A stretch of DNA of 64,000 nt from Burkholderia ubonensis (GTDB taxonomy: Bacteria > Pseudomonadota > Gammaproteobacteria > Burkholderiales > Burkholderiaceae): positions 62,001 through 126,000 of the forward strand of contig NZ_CADFEB010000009.1 of the NCBI RefSeq assembly GCF_902833085.1. Direction: 5' to 3'. Made by a program: the position numbers and the translations under genes. Below, in pieces: positions 8,724 to 17,085 of this stretch. Each line of letters starts with the position of its first letter. The stretch's first letter is position 1. The notes beneath the pieces were generated by a model that was not told the DNA's origin, did no database searches, and saw only the letters and a list, made by a program, of their open reading frames with translations.

Positions 8724-9926
8724 TTACTTGGAGCCGGCGCGCCAGCGCATCCCCCATCCGTAGGCACGGTCCATATCGTCATGCCCACGGTGGAAGTCGA
8801 CCTGGCGGGTGACCTTGACCGCGCCGCCCACGTTTTCCAGCAGCGCGATCGCGCACATGCCGTGGCGGCCGCCTTCCTCGTTCAGCCGCACCTCGATCTC
8901 GGGCTGGCCGGGCACGAAAACGGTCACCACGCCGTCGGTCGCCTTCCAGTTGGGGGCACCTTCGTAGATGAACGCGAAGACCAGGATCCGCTTGATCTCG
9001 CTCCACTGCCTGCCGTTGATGTGCAGCCATTCGCCGCCCGCGACGGAGCCGGTGCGGTCGTCACCCATGAGCTGGATGTAAGGCTCGTCATTCAGGTTGC
9101 CGAAGGCGTTGCCGAGTGCCTGGACGACGCCCTTGTAGCCGTCCTGCAGTTCGAACAGGCAGCCGACGTCGAGGTCGACGGAATTGCTCTTGCCGAAGAT
9201 GCCGCCCAGCAGGCCACCGCCGTTGCCGCTGCCGCGGTTCCAGTTCAGGTTCACCTTGATCTCGCCGAAACCGGCTGCCGGCTTGTCCAGGCTGATGCTG
9301 GAGCGCGTCTTGTCCAGCGTGACCTTGCTCAGGCTGACCGTCGATTTCGGCGGCGCCGGAGGAACAGGGGCCGGGGCCGGCGCAGCGGCAGGGGCCGGCC
9401 CCGGCGCGGAAGCCGGCGCCGGCGCGGCAATGTCGACGCCGAAGTGCTTGGCCAGCGGCTCCAGGCCGCCCGCGAAGCCTTGACCGACGCAGCGGAATTT
9501 CCAGGCGCCCTGACGGAGATAGAACTCGCCGAGGATCAGCGCCGTCTCGCTCATGCCGCCGGTCGGAATCTGGGCCTCGATGCCGCCGGTGACGGCCAGC
9601 GCCAGGGTCGACACGCGGTCGAAGGCGGCCTTGTTCTCGTAGATGGTTGCGGTCAACGCAACCTTCTCGACCGCGGGGTCGAGACGGCCGAGGTCCAGCG
9701 TGAACTCGGCGCGACCCGCGGCGCTGCCGGTCAGTTGGACGGCCCCGCCCAGGATGCTGGTCTGCCCGTAGAAGCACATGTCGCCGTCGCCACGGACTTT
9801 GCCCGTGGTGGTCAGCGCGAATGCGGAGATGTCGATATCGGCGCCCGGGATCGGCGCGTAGTTGATGTCGACGCGAAGTTGGCCGGTGGCGACCGGCGCA
9901 TTGCCGCCAGGCAGCAGCGTGGTCAT
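8724..9926 (-). CDS. terA: TerA tellurite-resistance protein
   Basis: The 400-residue protein has the TerA layout. A TerD-like domain (residues about 1-175) is followed by a proline/alanine linker (about 176-205), then a second sandwich domain ending in VDFHRGHDDMDRAYGWGMRW. The first domain lacks the GDNxTGxGxGDDE acidic element of true TerD proteins, so it probably does not bind calcium in the same way. The start codon overlaps the terZ stop by four bases (ATGA), which indicates translational coupling. The C-terminal domain is the part that defines TerA; its biochemical role is unresolved in the family. Confidence 0.93.
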   Translation of the reverse strand: MTTLLPGGNAPVATGQLRVDINYAPIPGADIDISAFALTTTGKVRGDGDMCFYGQTSILGGAVQLTGSAAGRAEFTLDLGRLDPAVEKVALTATIYENKAAFDRVSTLALAVTGGIEAQIPTGGMSETALILGEFYLRQGAWKFRCVGQGFAGGLEPLAKHFGVDIAAPAPASAPGPAPAAAPAPAPVPPAPPKSTVSLSKVTLDKTRSSISLDKPAAGFGEIKVNLNWNRGSGNGGGLLGGIFGKSNSVDLDVGCLFELQDGYKGVVQALGNAFGNLNDEPYIQLMGDDRTGSVAGGEWLHINGRQWSEIKRILVFAFIYEGAPNWKATDGVVTVFVPGQPEIEVRLNEEGGRHGMCAIALLENVGGAVKVTRQVDFHRGHDDMDRAYGWGMRWRAGSK

Positions 9927-10516
9927 GCGCGCACCGCCTGAACGGCCAGGTTGACGAGGTCTTCGGCGGTGCGGCCATTGGTGGACTGGCCGATCGCCTT
10001 GAACTCCCAGCCGCCGCTCGCACGGCTCAGGCTGGCCATCACCACGCCGGTATGACGGCCTTTCTCGGCCAGGTTGAAGCGCGCGAGCTCCGTGTTGCTG
10101 GTTTCGTTCAGGATGCGGCAGTACGCGTTCTCGACCTGATCGAAGGTCTGGCCGCGGAAGCTGTTCACCGTGAAGACCAGATGCGTCGCCTTGGCCGGCA
10201 GGCGCTGCAGGTCCACGAAGATGGTTTCGTCATCGCCATCGCCGTCGCCGGTCAGGTTGTCGCCGGAGTGTTCGATCGAGCCATCCTTCGATTCCAGCTG
10301 GCGGAACCAGACGACGTCGATGGGCGCGTAGTCGCCATCCAGAACGATGCACGAAGCATCGAGGTCGATCGAGTCGTTACCGCCGCCCAGCATCCTGGCG
10401 AGGAAGCCGCTGGGCTTCACGGGGTCCCAGCCCAGGCCCAGGCTGACGTTGCTCAGGCCGGTGCCGGCCGTTTTCTCCAGCGAGATGCTCTGATTCTTGC
10501 TCAGGGTGAGTGCCAT
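9923..10516 (-). CDS. terZ: TerZ / TerD-family protein
   Basis: The 197-residue TerD-domain protein differs from the two simple TerD paralogues. It has an insertion after GWDPVKPSGFLARMLGGG, as in TerZ, and ends with FKAIGQSTNGRTAEDLV. The calcium elements DLDAS and GDNLTGDGDGDDE are present. I start at the ATG at 10516, preceded by AAGGAG 8 bases upstream; the frame extends to 10705 through low-quality sequence. It begins the terZ-A-B-D-E half of the operon, 124 bases after the lyase gene, and is translationally coupled to terA. Confidence 0.9.
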   Translation of the reverse strand: MALTLSKNQSISLEKTAGTGLSNVSLGLGWDPVKPSGFLARMLGGGNDSIDLDASCIVLDGDYAPIDVVWFRQLESKDGSIEHSGDNLTGDGDGDDETIFVDLQRLPAKATHLVFTVNSFRGQTFDQVENAYCRILNETSNTELARFNLAEKGRHTGVVMASLSRASGGWEFKAIGQSTNGRTAEDLVNLAVQAVRA

Positions 10517-10640
10517 GATTACGCTCCTTGTTGATCTTCGGTGTTCGGTCGGGATCGAGAGGTCGAGGCGCTCTCCCGGCGCCCGATTTCTTGAGCCGCG
10601 GGCGGGCCCGCCGCCGCCCGGAATGAAAATGTCGCCGGCA

Positions 10641-11588
10641 TCAGTTGGCCTCCGCCAGGCGGATGCTGGGCTCGCCGCCGCCGGCCTCGGCAGGCCTGAC
10701 CCCAAGCCATTTGGCGCGCTCGAGGATGTTGGCTGCCCACTTGTGATGGGTGGCGGGTTCGCACATCGCGTCGTTGTGCTTGAACACGGCCTGCGCGCCC
10801 TGATCGACGATCAGCCTGGCGGCGTTGAGATCCTCCAGGCCGACGCGAAGCGTGTCCTGGATGAGACTGATCTGGCGCGGGTGAATGGCCGTCTTGCCCA
10901 CCAGTCCGTGACAGATGTCCAGCTCCAGTTCGGCTTGCAGGAGTGTCGGCGTGGCGAGCTGCTCGAACACCGGCGCGGTCAGCGAAAAACCTTGCGCGCC
11001 CATGACACCGGCCAGCATCGGGATCACATAGCTCATCGGGGTGTCGTAGAGCGTCCTGGCCGGGTTGCGGCGCAGCCCAAGGCAGCCCATGAGGTCGTTG
11101 CCGCCGATCCGCAGCGCGATGATGCGTTCGTTCAGGCTGGCTTTCAGCGCCTGGCCCAGCTCCACCATTGCACCCGGGTTGTAGACGTCGGCCGTCTCGA
11201 GCGTGGGCATGAGGAGCAGGTCCGGGTTGCTGACCGCTTTCTCCCAGGCGCCCAGGCGCTTCAAGGTCAGCTTCGGCACCACGAAGCCGTCCACGTGCTT
11301 CATCAACGGCCAGTCGTTCAGCACGGCCGCCATGCCCACGTCGCGGGGCCGGACGAACACGAGCGGACCTTCCGCAGGACGTCCGCCGCGAGCGTCGATC
11401 TGCGTGAGCAGCGCCTGCAGGTTCCCCAGCGCGTGCTCGACATCGATCTCCGCCACGGCGTCTTCCAGGCACACCACGAGCGAGCGAAGCTCGGGGAGCT
11501 TGCGGCCGAAGACCACTTCCAGAATGTCGCTGCGGGTGGCCGGCATGTACAGGGTCGCCCCGAGGGCGAACGGCGAAATGGCTTTCAT
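10641..11588 (-). CDS. CitE-like (HpcH/HpaI aldolase) lyase of the Ter module
   Basis: The 315-residue protein is a TIM-barrel C-C lyase of the citrate-lyase-beta/HpcH family. VVCLEDAV (residues about 38-45) has the acidic metal-binding residues, VFVRPRD the substrate arginine, and LLMPTLETADVYNPGA, IALRIGGNDL and KTAIHPRQI are further barrel motifs. This family is a recurrent member of the Ter-linked biosynthetic module proposed by comparative genomics to make a nucleoside-like metabolite. Its start overlaps the stop of the StiP-PELOTA gene by four bases, so the two are coupled. The substrate is unknown. Confidence 0.85.
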   Translation of the reverse strand: MKAISPFALGATLYMPATRSDILEVVFGRKLPELRSLVVCLEDAVAEIDVEHALGNLQALLTQIDARGGRPAEGPLVFVRPRDVGMAAVLNDWPLMKHVDGFVVPKLTLKRLGAWEKAVSNPDLLLMPTLETADVYNPGAMVELGQALKASLNERIIALRIGGNDLMGCLGLRRNPARTLYDTPMSYVIPMLAGVMGAQGFSLTAPVFEQLATPTLLQAELELDICHGLVGKTAIHPRQISLIQDTLRVGLEDLNAARLIVDQGAQAVFKHNDAMCEPATHHKWAANILERAKWLGVRPAEAGGGEPSIRLAEAN

Positions 11589-12682
11589 TCGTTCGCACTC
11601 CGGATGAGCGTCACTGCACGGTACGGGCCCAGGACCGAACCCGCTTCTTCGACGGTCACGCCGGCGCGCTCGGCGAGGTGCATCAGCAACTGCACGTCGC
11701 TGTCGCCACGATCACGGACCAGGACGCGGTCGGGCACGCGGCGAAGGACGGCGCGCGTCGCCTCGGCGATGCCGGGCTTCACGCGGTTCAGGTTGGCGAT
11801 CCCGAAGCGCGCCGCGAGCGAATGCACCACGCTGTCGGCCTCCGCCTGCAGCTTCAGGCGCTGATCGGCAGTCCACGGCGACGCCTGCGGCACCTCGCCC
11901 AATGCGCAACGCGCGGTCTCGATCTGCTCGATGAAGTCGCGGGTGACGTCGTGCTCATGCAGATGGTCGTACACCACGCAGCCATGCAGACCGCCTTGCG
12001 CCGGCCAGATGGAACGCGATACGAGGCCGGATACAGTGGCGCCCAGAATGCCGGACGGAATCACCCAGTCTTCTGCCGACGCTGCCAGCCACGCACGGCC
12101 GCACGGGTCCGCCAGCACGACGAGGCGCGGATCTTCCGGGAAGCGCTGGTCCGCGCCGAGCGCGCGCGCGAGTTCGCCGGAAATCGCGCCCTTGCCGGTC
12201 CAGCCATCCACGAAAACGATGTTCTCCGCACCGTGGAGACGGATGATCGCTTCTAGGGCAATCGTGTCTATGCCGCGGTCGCGGATGATGCTGACGCCGT
12301 AGTGGCGCGCGTTGCGCCCCATCGCCGCCAGAGCGCGGCGCAGCAGGACGCCAAGCGGCAGTCCGGCGCGCACGAAGGAGACGAGCGCGATGCTCGCGCC
12401 GGCATAGGCGGCATTCAAGGCCAGCGCCAGCGACTGCACGTCAGCGGCCATGCGCTTGCCGTTCTGCGCCAGGGCGCGCGCATAGAGGCGCTGGTGCAGC
12501 TCGGTCGGCGCATGCTCCATGCTGATCATCTCGGAGTAGTGCTTGCGGTTCGTCTGGATCAGACGCTCCTTCTCCCGAACGTCCGTCACCTGCATCTGCA
12601 TGCGCTGCAGCAGGAAATGCACGTCGTCCGGGGCATAGCTGCCGCTGCCGACGGTCATGAGGGAGGCGAAAGGATCACGCAT
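11585..12682 (-). CDS. StiP-like phosphoribosyltransferase with C-terminal PELOTA domain
   Basis: The 365-residue protein has the StiP/Ter-associated domain (residues about 30-270), with VSFVRAGLPLGVLLRR and a PRPP-loop-like segment FVDGWTGKGAISGEL. A C-terminal PELOTA-type RNA-binding domain follows (about 285-365, VLVRDRGDSDVQLLMHLAERAGV). Older annotation called the N-terminal part a cysteine protease, but the loop is that of a phosphoribosyltransferase. Such proteins are core to the Ter-linked nucleoside-metabolite module. The gene overlaps the HAD gene by 8 bases and the lyase gene by 4. Confidence 0.82.
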   Translation of the reverse strand: MRDPFASLMTVGSGSYAPDDVHFLLQRMQMQVTDVREKERLIQTNRKHYSEMISMEHAPTELHQRLYARALAQNGKRMAADVQSLALALNAAYAGASIALVSFVRAGLPLGVLLRRALAAMGRNARHYGVSIIRDRGIDTIALEAIIRLHGAENIVFVDGWTGKGAISGELARALGADQRFPEDPRLVVLADPCGRAWLAASAEDWVIPSGILGATVSGLVSRSIWPAQGGLHGCVVYDHLHEHDVTRDFIEQIETARCALGEVPQASPWTADQRLKLQAEADSVVHSLAARFGIANLNRVKPGIAEATRAVLRRVPDRVLVRDRGDSDVQLLMHLAERAGVTVEEAGSVLGPYRAVTLIRSANE

Positions 12683-13433
12683 GGATCAGGCCCTCCGCTG
12701 CCTTCGCCAACTGGCTCCGGGCCGGCGTGGCCCACATGTGGCAGAGGTCCATGAACCCGAGGTCGGTGATGCTGTCGCCAAAGCCCAGCACCGGGCGTTC
12801 GCCGTTGCGTTCGCGGTCGCGGCGCAGCCATTCCCGAGCGGCCAGTCGCTTGGCCAGCCCGTCGGGCAGGAAGGCCAGATTGTTGCCGTTGGTATGGATG
12901 TGCATGGCGTCCAGCAGCCCTCGGGCCTGAACTTCTGCGAGCACCGTGGAAAGCACGGCGTCGTCCGATTCGTTGTGCTTGGTCACCACGTAGTGACACA
13001 GCCCATGCTCAGCCACAACCCAGCCGCGCAGGGAAAGGCCAAGCTCCCGCCCGATCCGCAGCGTGGTTTCGCTCAGCGCCGGCAGACGATCCTGGAAAGC
13101 CCGGAGCGCATCCGCCATCTGGCCGTGCCAGTCCTGATCGAGCGTGCCGTCAGCGCGCAGGATCACGCCCCCGTGGGAGCAGATTGCGCCGTGCGTGAAC
13201 GGCAGCTTCACGCGGCGGTAGGCCTCGACGCTGCGCGCGGTGACCGGAACGACGTCGGCCGATGCCAGCAGCCAGTTGACGAAAGCCTGCTGCACCGGAG
13301 TCATGTAGCCGTTTGGCTGGCCGTCGACATCGACGGTTGCCGGGGTGCGCGGGGTGCCTTCCTGCATCTTGCGTGCGGTCTGGAACAGGGTGTCGTCGAG
13401 ATCGACGAGCACCAGCGGACGCTTACTGCTCAT
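12675..13433 (-). CDS. HAD-superfamily hydrolase of the Ter module
   Basis: The 252-residue protein has HAD phosphatase motifs: LVDLDDTLF with the nucleophile and acid aspartates (residues about 9-17), VVPVTARS as motif II, a lysine in the central region, and FGDSITDLGFMD as motif IV. The large mid-domain cap suggests the Cof/IIB type acting on small phosphorylated metabolites. It overlaps the phosphoribosyltransferase gene by 11 bases and the StiP gene by 8, so the three enzymes are likely made together. It may dephosphorylate the product of the phosphoribosyl transfer, which is inference. Confidence 0.87.
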   Translation of the reverse strand: MSSKRPLVLVDLDDTLFQTARKMQEGTPRTPATVDVDGQPNGYMTPVQQAFVNWLLASADVVPVTARSVEAYRRVKLPFTHGAICSHGGVILRADGTLDQDWHGQMADALRAFQDRLPALSETTLRIGRELGLSLRGWVVAEHGLCHYVVTKHNESDDAVLSTVLAEVQARGLLDAMHIHTNGNNLAFLPDGLAKRLAAREWLRRDRERNGERPVLGFGDSITDLGFMDLCHMWATPARSQLAKAAEGLIHA

Positions 13434-14550
13434 CGACGATGACCTCCGCGCCCAGGGTCTCGACCAGCTCGGCGGGCAGCGCCTGCGCAGGGGTTTCGGT
13501 GCAGATCAGCACCCGGTCGAACTGGCCGGGCTTCACGTTGTAGAGGAAGTTCGGGATGCCGAGGCCGTAGTTGTCCGGGAACGAAAGCGCGTGCTCGATC
13601 GCGTGGCCCAGGGCGATGGGGGAACGGGTGGTGGAGCTGAAGTAGACATCCGCGCCGGCGCGCTTCAGGCGCTCCGCCAGCAGGAAGGGCCGCCACACGA
13701 ATTCGCCGGTGCCGATCACGATGATCTTCTCGCCCGGAGCGGCCTGAAGGTCCGGCGCGAGGGTGTCTTCCACGTTGCGCACGCCCAGGCGTCCCCAGTC
13801 GTTCCGAGGGCAGAGCCGCCATTCCCCGACGGACACCGCGCCCACGTCCGGCATGACCGGCAGCGGCGCGGACGGGTCTTCATGAAACCGGTAGGAACCC
13901 TTCATCAGCGACACCGACGTGGCCGATTCGCCGATGGCCTTGCCGACGGCCCCCGCGGACCAGTCGGTCAGGACGCAGGTGACGACCCGCTCGATCTTCG
14001 TCAGGCCGGCCTCCACCAGCGCGCGATGCAGGTTGACGAAGGTCTTGCCCGTGGAGGCTTCATCGTCCACCAGCACCAGCGATCTGGCCTCGAGCATCAT
14101 CTCCCGGACTTCGGCCTCGACCGGCATGTGGATCAGATGGGCGCTGGCGTGGCTATGCTCTTCGTCGAATCGCGCGAAGAGTTCGGTGCCGAGCGGATGG
14201 CGGGTGCTGACCAGGTAGACCGTATCGGGCCGCGTTGCGCTCAATGCACGGTGCACGCCGGCGCCGAGCCCGACGGCGGTTTCCGCCATGCCGATCACGA
14301 GCACCGGGCCCGGCAGGTCCGCCGGGATCTCCGCCGCCAGGCTCTCGAAGCTGGCGGACATGACGAACGGGCTAACCGGTATGTGCCGGCCCAGGACCTT
14401 GGACACGAACAGGAAGGCCCGCTTGGGGTTACGGCGCTCGGCGAAGCCGAACAGGGCGGACGGAGGCAGCACGGCATCGTCGACGTTGACTTCGAGCAGT
14501 CCCCGCATCAGCTGCGCGCGGAGGGACACGGGTACGACATGGCTTTCCAT
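13423..14550 (-). CDS. Phosphoribosyltransferase with TRSP domain (Ter module)
   Basis: The 375-residue protein has a type I phosphoribosyltransferase core with the PRPP loop VLVDDEASTGKTF (residues about 160-172). A TRSP-type C-terminal domain follows (CPRNDWGRLGVRN, then GTGEFVWRPFLLAERL). Both domains are hallmarks of the Ter-linked biosynthetic operon described in comparative genomics. AGGAAG lies upstream of the ATG. It follows the TerD-protease fusion gene by 70 bases and overlaps the HAD gene. The acceptor base and the product are unknown. Confidence 0.87.
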   Translation of the reverse strand: MESHVVPVSLRAQLMRGLLEVNVDDAVLPPSALFGFAERRNPKRAFLFVSKVLGRHIPVSPFVMSASFESLAAEIPADLPGPVLVIGMAETAVGLGAGVHRALSATRPDTVYLVSTRHPLGTELFARFDEEHSHASAHLIHMPVEAEVREMMLEARSLVLVDDEASTGKTFVNLHRALVEAGLTKIERVVTCVLTDWSAGAVGKAIGESATSVSLMKGSYRFHEDPSAPLPVMPDVGAVSVGEWRLCPRNDWGRLGVRNVEDTLAPDLQAAPGEKIIVIGTGEFVWRPFLLAERLKRAGADVYFSSTTRSPIALGHAIEHALSFPDNYGLGIPNFLYNVKPGQFDRVLICTETPAQALPAELVETLGAEVIVDEQ

Positions 14551-14620
14551 AGCTGCTTCCTAGATTGGCGCGAGGTGGCGAACCCGACGCCGCTTCCTTG
14601 GGACTCGAGTCAAAGTGCTT

Positions 14621-15751
14621 CTATGGATTCCGCGCCTCGATGCGCCATAGAAATTGCTGGGCCTCGCGGGATATCTGGGCTGTCGTGAAGGTCTTGCCTG
14701 ACGGGGTTCTGGAGGCGACGACGCCGCAGGCATCCAGGAAGGCCAGCGCGAGGCCGGCCTTCACCGCGAAATTCATGTTCTGGGCATCCGGCACCGTCGA
14801 GGTGACCATCCCCACGACCGCACCGGACGTATCGAACAGCGGGCTGCCGCTCGATCCGGGCTGGATCGGGGCCGTGAACTGCAGCAGGCTGGCGTCGTTG
14901 TGCAGGCCGAACAGCGCGGAGACACCACCCTGCGTGACCTGCACGCCCCCGCCGGTCAGGCCGGCCAGCGGGAAGCCCATCGCGACCACCTGCTCGCCGA
15001 GGTCGCAGCCCGTGCCGTCCCTGAAGAAGACTTGCTTGAAGACGGGCGCCCCCTGGACGCGCAGCAGCGCCAGGTCGTTGCGGCGGTCCACCACCACGGG
15101 CTCCGCGCGATGTCGGCCCTCGAGGGAAGCGATATGGATTTCCTGCATGTCCTCGATGACATGCGCACAGGTGAGGATGTGCGTCGCGCTGATGGCGAAG
15201 CCGGTGCCGCTGGCAGCGCGACACGAATCGGAGGAGCGTGGACGCCGATCGGGATGGGCGTCGTCGACAGCCAGCCCGATCCTGCGGCCGAGGGCGGAGA
15301 GTCCGTAGGCAGAGCCTTCGGCCAGCGCGCGGAACTTCCACTGCTGGTTACGGCAGTAGAACTCGCCGATGATGATCGCCGATTCGCCGTTCTCGGAGAG
15401 GTTCAGGCTGAACTCGATCTGGTCGTCGACCTGCAGGCGAAGGGAGCGGAGCTCGCGCACCGGGCCGATGGCCGAGAAGGTGTACACGACGACGAGTACG
15501 CGGTCCGCGCCGGCCGGAAGTGCGGAAAGGTTCAGGCGGCAGCCGATTCTCTCCTGGCTGCCGCTCCATTCCATCCAGCCTCGTTCGACCTGGAACAGGG
15601 CCGCGTCCCCCTTGGGCTGACGCTTGTCGTCAACCGGGATTAGAGCGACTGCAGCATATTCCCCGAAGGCCGAGGTGTTCGCGCATTCCAGCGTCCAGGA
15701 ACATTGAGGTGCCCCTAAAGCGGTGTTTGCGCCAGGCGCCAGCACCATCAT
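14621..15751 (-). CDS. TerD domain fused to trypsin-like serine protease
   Basis: The 376-residue protein joins an N-terminal TerD domain (residues about 1-160, with SENGESAIIIGEFYCRNQQWKFRALAEG) to a chymotrypsin-fold peptidase (about 175-350). All three catalytic elements are visible: His in TCAHVI, Asp in RRNDLALL, and Ser in QPGSSGSPLF. The TerD part lacks the GDN...DDE calcium element of its paralogues. I chose the ATG at 15751, preceded by AAGGAG 10 bases upstream; an ATG ten codons earlier (15781) has none. No signal peptide is seen, so it should be cytoplasmic. It opens the operon and could be a stress-triggered protease, which is inference. Confidence 0.85.
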   Translation of the reverse strand: MMVLAPGANTALGAPQCSWTLECANTSAFGEYAAVALIPVDDKRQPKGDAALFQVERGWMEWSGSQERIGCRLNLSALPAGADRVLVVVYTFSAIGPVRELRSLRLQVDDQIEFSLNLSENGESAIIIGEFYCRNQQWKFRALAEGSAYGLSALGRRIGLAVDDAHPDRRPRSSDSCRAASGTGFAISATHILTCAHVIEDMQEIHIASLEGRHRAEPVVVDRRNDLALLRVQGAPVFKQVFFRDGTGCDLGEQVVAMGFPLAGLTGGGVQVTQGGVSALFGLHNDASLLQFTAPIQPGSSGSPLFDTSGAVVGMVTSTVPDAQNMNFAVKAGLALAFLDACGVVASRTPSGKTFTTAQISREAQQFLWRIEARNP

Positions 15752-15796
15752 TCCTGCTTCGCTCCTTGAGTCCGAACCCATACAGAAACAATACAG

Positions 15797-15822
15797 CCGC
15801 CATACAAATATTGGCGGTATGG
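15797..15822. promoter_or_regulatory. Interleaved inverted repeats upstream of the Ter operon
   Basis: Two overlapping palindromes lie 46-71 bases before the first start codon: CCGCCA-N9-TGGCGG (15797-15817) and CCATAC-N11-GTATGG (15800-15822). On the minus strand a TTGATA lies just upstream of them, so a promoter probably overlaps. This is a good candidate operator for a repressor not encoded next to it. Confidence 0.5.
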
Positions 15823-16062
15823 TATCAAACTTAAGGCGTTTTGTAAGACAAGGGACGAACCCGTCTTGATGGATCCGGCTATATGGCGACGCTGGTCTGC
15901 CGTGAACCCCGAATCAGGAAATTGCCCGGCTCAAAAAATAGAAAAATTCGGCGGGCAGGCCATAACGTTTGAACTGCTCACGCAGTCATCACCAATCTGA
16001 AATTGTTGAAGAAAAACGATATCAAGCGACCTGCCGTGGGAGACCACGTCCACCAGCCGGCA
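15823..16062. other. Intergenic gap between hydrolase 3' end and Ter promoter
   Basis: The stretch between the Ter operator and the stop of the leftward alpha/beta hydrolase gene contains no plausible coding frame. It is A/T-rich around 15930-16030. I see no clear terminator hairpin for the hydrolase gene. Confidence 0.4.
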
Positions 16063-16890
16063 TCACCGCCCTGCGACCGTCACGAGCGCCTGCGCCAGGC
16101 ACCCGTCGCGACGCGCGAGTGTCTCGAGTACCGAAAAGTGCGTGCAGCCCGGTACGTGGAGCAATTCGACCGCCTCTCCGGCGGCCGCACACGCGGCCGC
16201 ATATTCGTCCGACTGCCGCACGAGTTCCGGCAATTCCGCGCCGCCGACCGCGACCATCGTCGGCACACCCTTTCCGATATGTCTCAACGGGCTGAATTCA
16301 TCGATCTCCCGGGCCGACAACTTCAGTTTGTCGTTGAGCCATGACAGGCTGATCGGCTCCAGATCGACGAGCGCACTGATCGGCAGCGCGCTCGTCACAA
16401 CCGGATGCCCGCGATACATCGCAGTCAGGTGGCCGCCGGCCGAATGGCCGCACAGCACGAGCGGACGCCCCCTCGTCCCGAGCGCGTCGCGATCAGCGGC
16501 AAGGTGATCGAGCAAGCGGCCGATCTCACCGACAATCTGCGTCATCGAAGCGTCGGGCGCCAGCGTGTACTCGGCAAGCACGACATTGAACCCGTTCGCG
16601 AGCGGGCCGCTTGCGATGAACGCAAAGTCTTCCTTCGCGCAATTCTGCCAATAGCCGCCGTGGATAAATACGAGCGTCGGTGCAGCGGGCTGCCCGCATG
16701 CGATCCAGTCGTATCGTTCGCGCGGGCTGTCGCCATAGCGAAGGTCACGGCGGCACGATGCCTGCTCGTATAGCTGGGCGCTGCGCGCCTGAAAATCGGC
16801 CAGAACGGCCGGGAAATCGGGAATGGCCTCGACGTTGTTGTAAGCAGCGTCGAGCGCTGCGCGGTTCATGCCGCGATAGAGCGTCGTCAT
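16063..16890 (-). CDS. Alpha/beta hydrolase, arylformamidase-like
   Basis: The 275-residue enzyme has the HGGYW oxyanion motif (residues about 76-80), the nucleophile GHSAGG (about 148-153) and a late HFSVLE histidine. This is the pattern of kynurenine formamidase-type and acetyl-esterase hydrolases. It lies 195 bases downstream of an AAHS-type aromatic-acid transporter on the same strand, so it may hydrolyse an aromatic amide or ester taken up by that transporter. No kynurenine pathway genes are nearby, so the substrate remains open. GAGGA precedes the start. Confidence 0.78.
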   Translation of the reverse strand: MTTLYRGMNRAALDAAYNNVEAIPDFPAVLADFQARSAQLYEQASCRRDLRYGDSPRERYDWIACGQPAAPTLVFIHGGYWQNCAKEDFAFIASGPLANGFNVVLAEYTLAPDASMTQIVGEIGRLLDHLAADRDALGTRGRPLVLCGHSAGGHLTAMYRGHPVVTSALPISALVDLEPISLSWLNDKLKLSAREIDEFSPLRHIGKGVPTMVAVGGAELPELVRQSDEYAAACAAAGEAVELLHVPGCTHFSVLETLARRDGCLAQALVTVAGR

Positions 16891-17085
16891 GTTCGTGTCC
16901 TCATCGGCTTACAGGATAGACGGACGTGCCGGCTGCGCGGCACGCATCAGCCATGGTTCCACGAATGCTCGCCCCCGGACTATCGCAGCGGCGCCATCCG
17001 TATCGAAAACGCGCCATCATTTGCCGAAGACCCGCGCGCCCTTCGTTACGTTCCGCGTGCGCAATTTCCGATGCGGCAAGGTCGA

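Noticed and set aside
6570..9941. Very long rightward open frame (1123 codons) across the ter genes
   Set aside because: It lies antisense to terD, terE, terB and terA, has no family resemblance, and its composition is that of a high-GC shadow frame.
13345..14688. Rightward open frame opposite the HAD and phosphoribosyltransferase genes
   Set aside because: Arg/His-rich shadow of well supported leftward enzymes.
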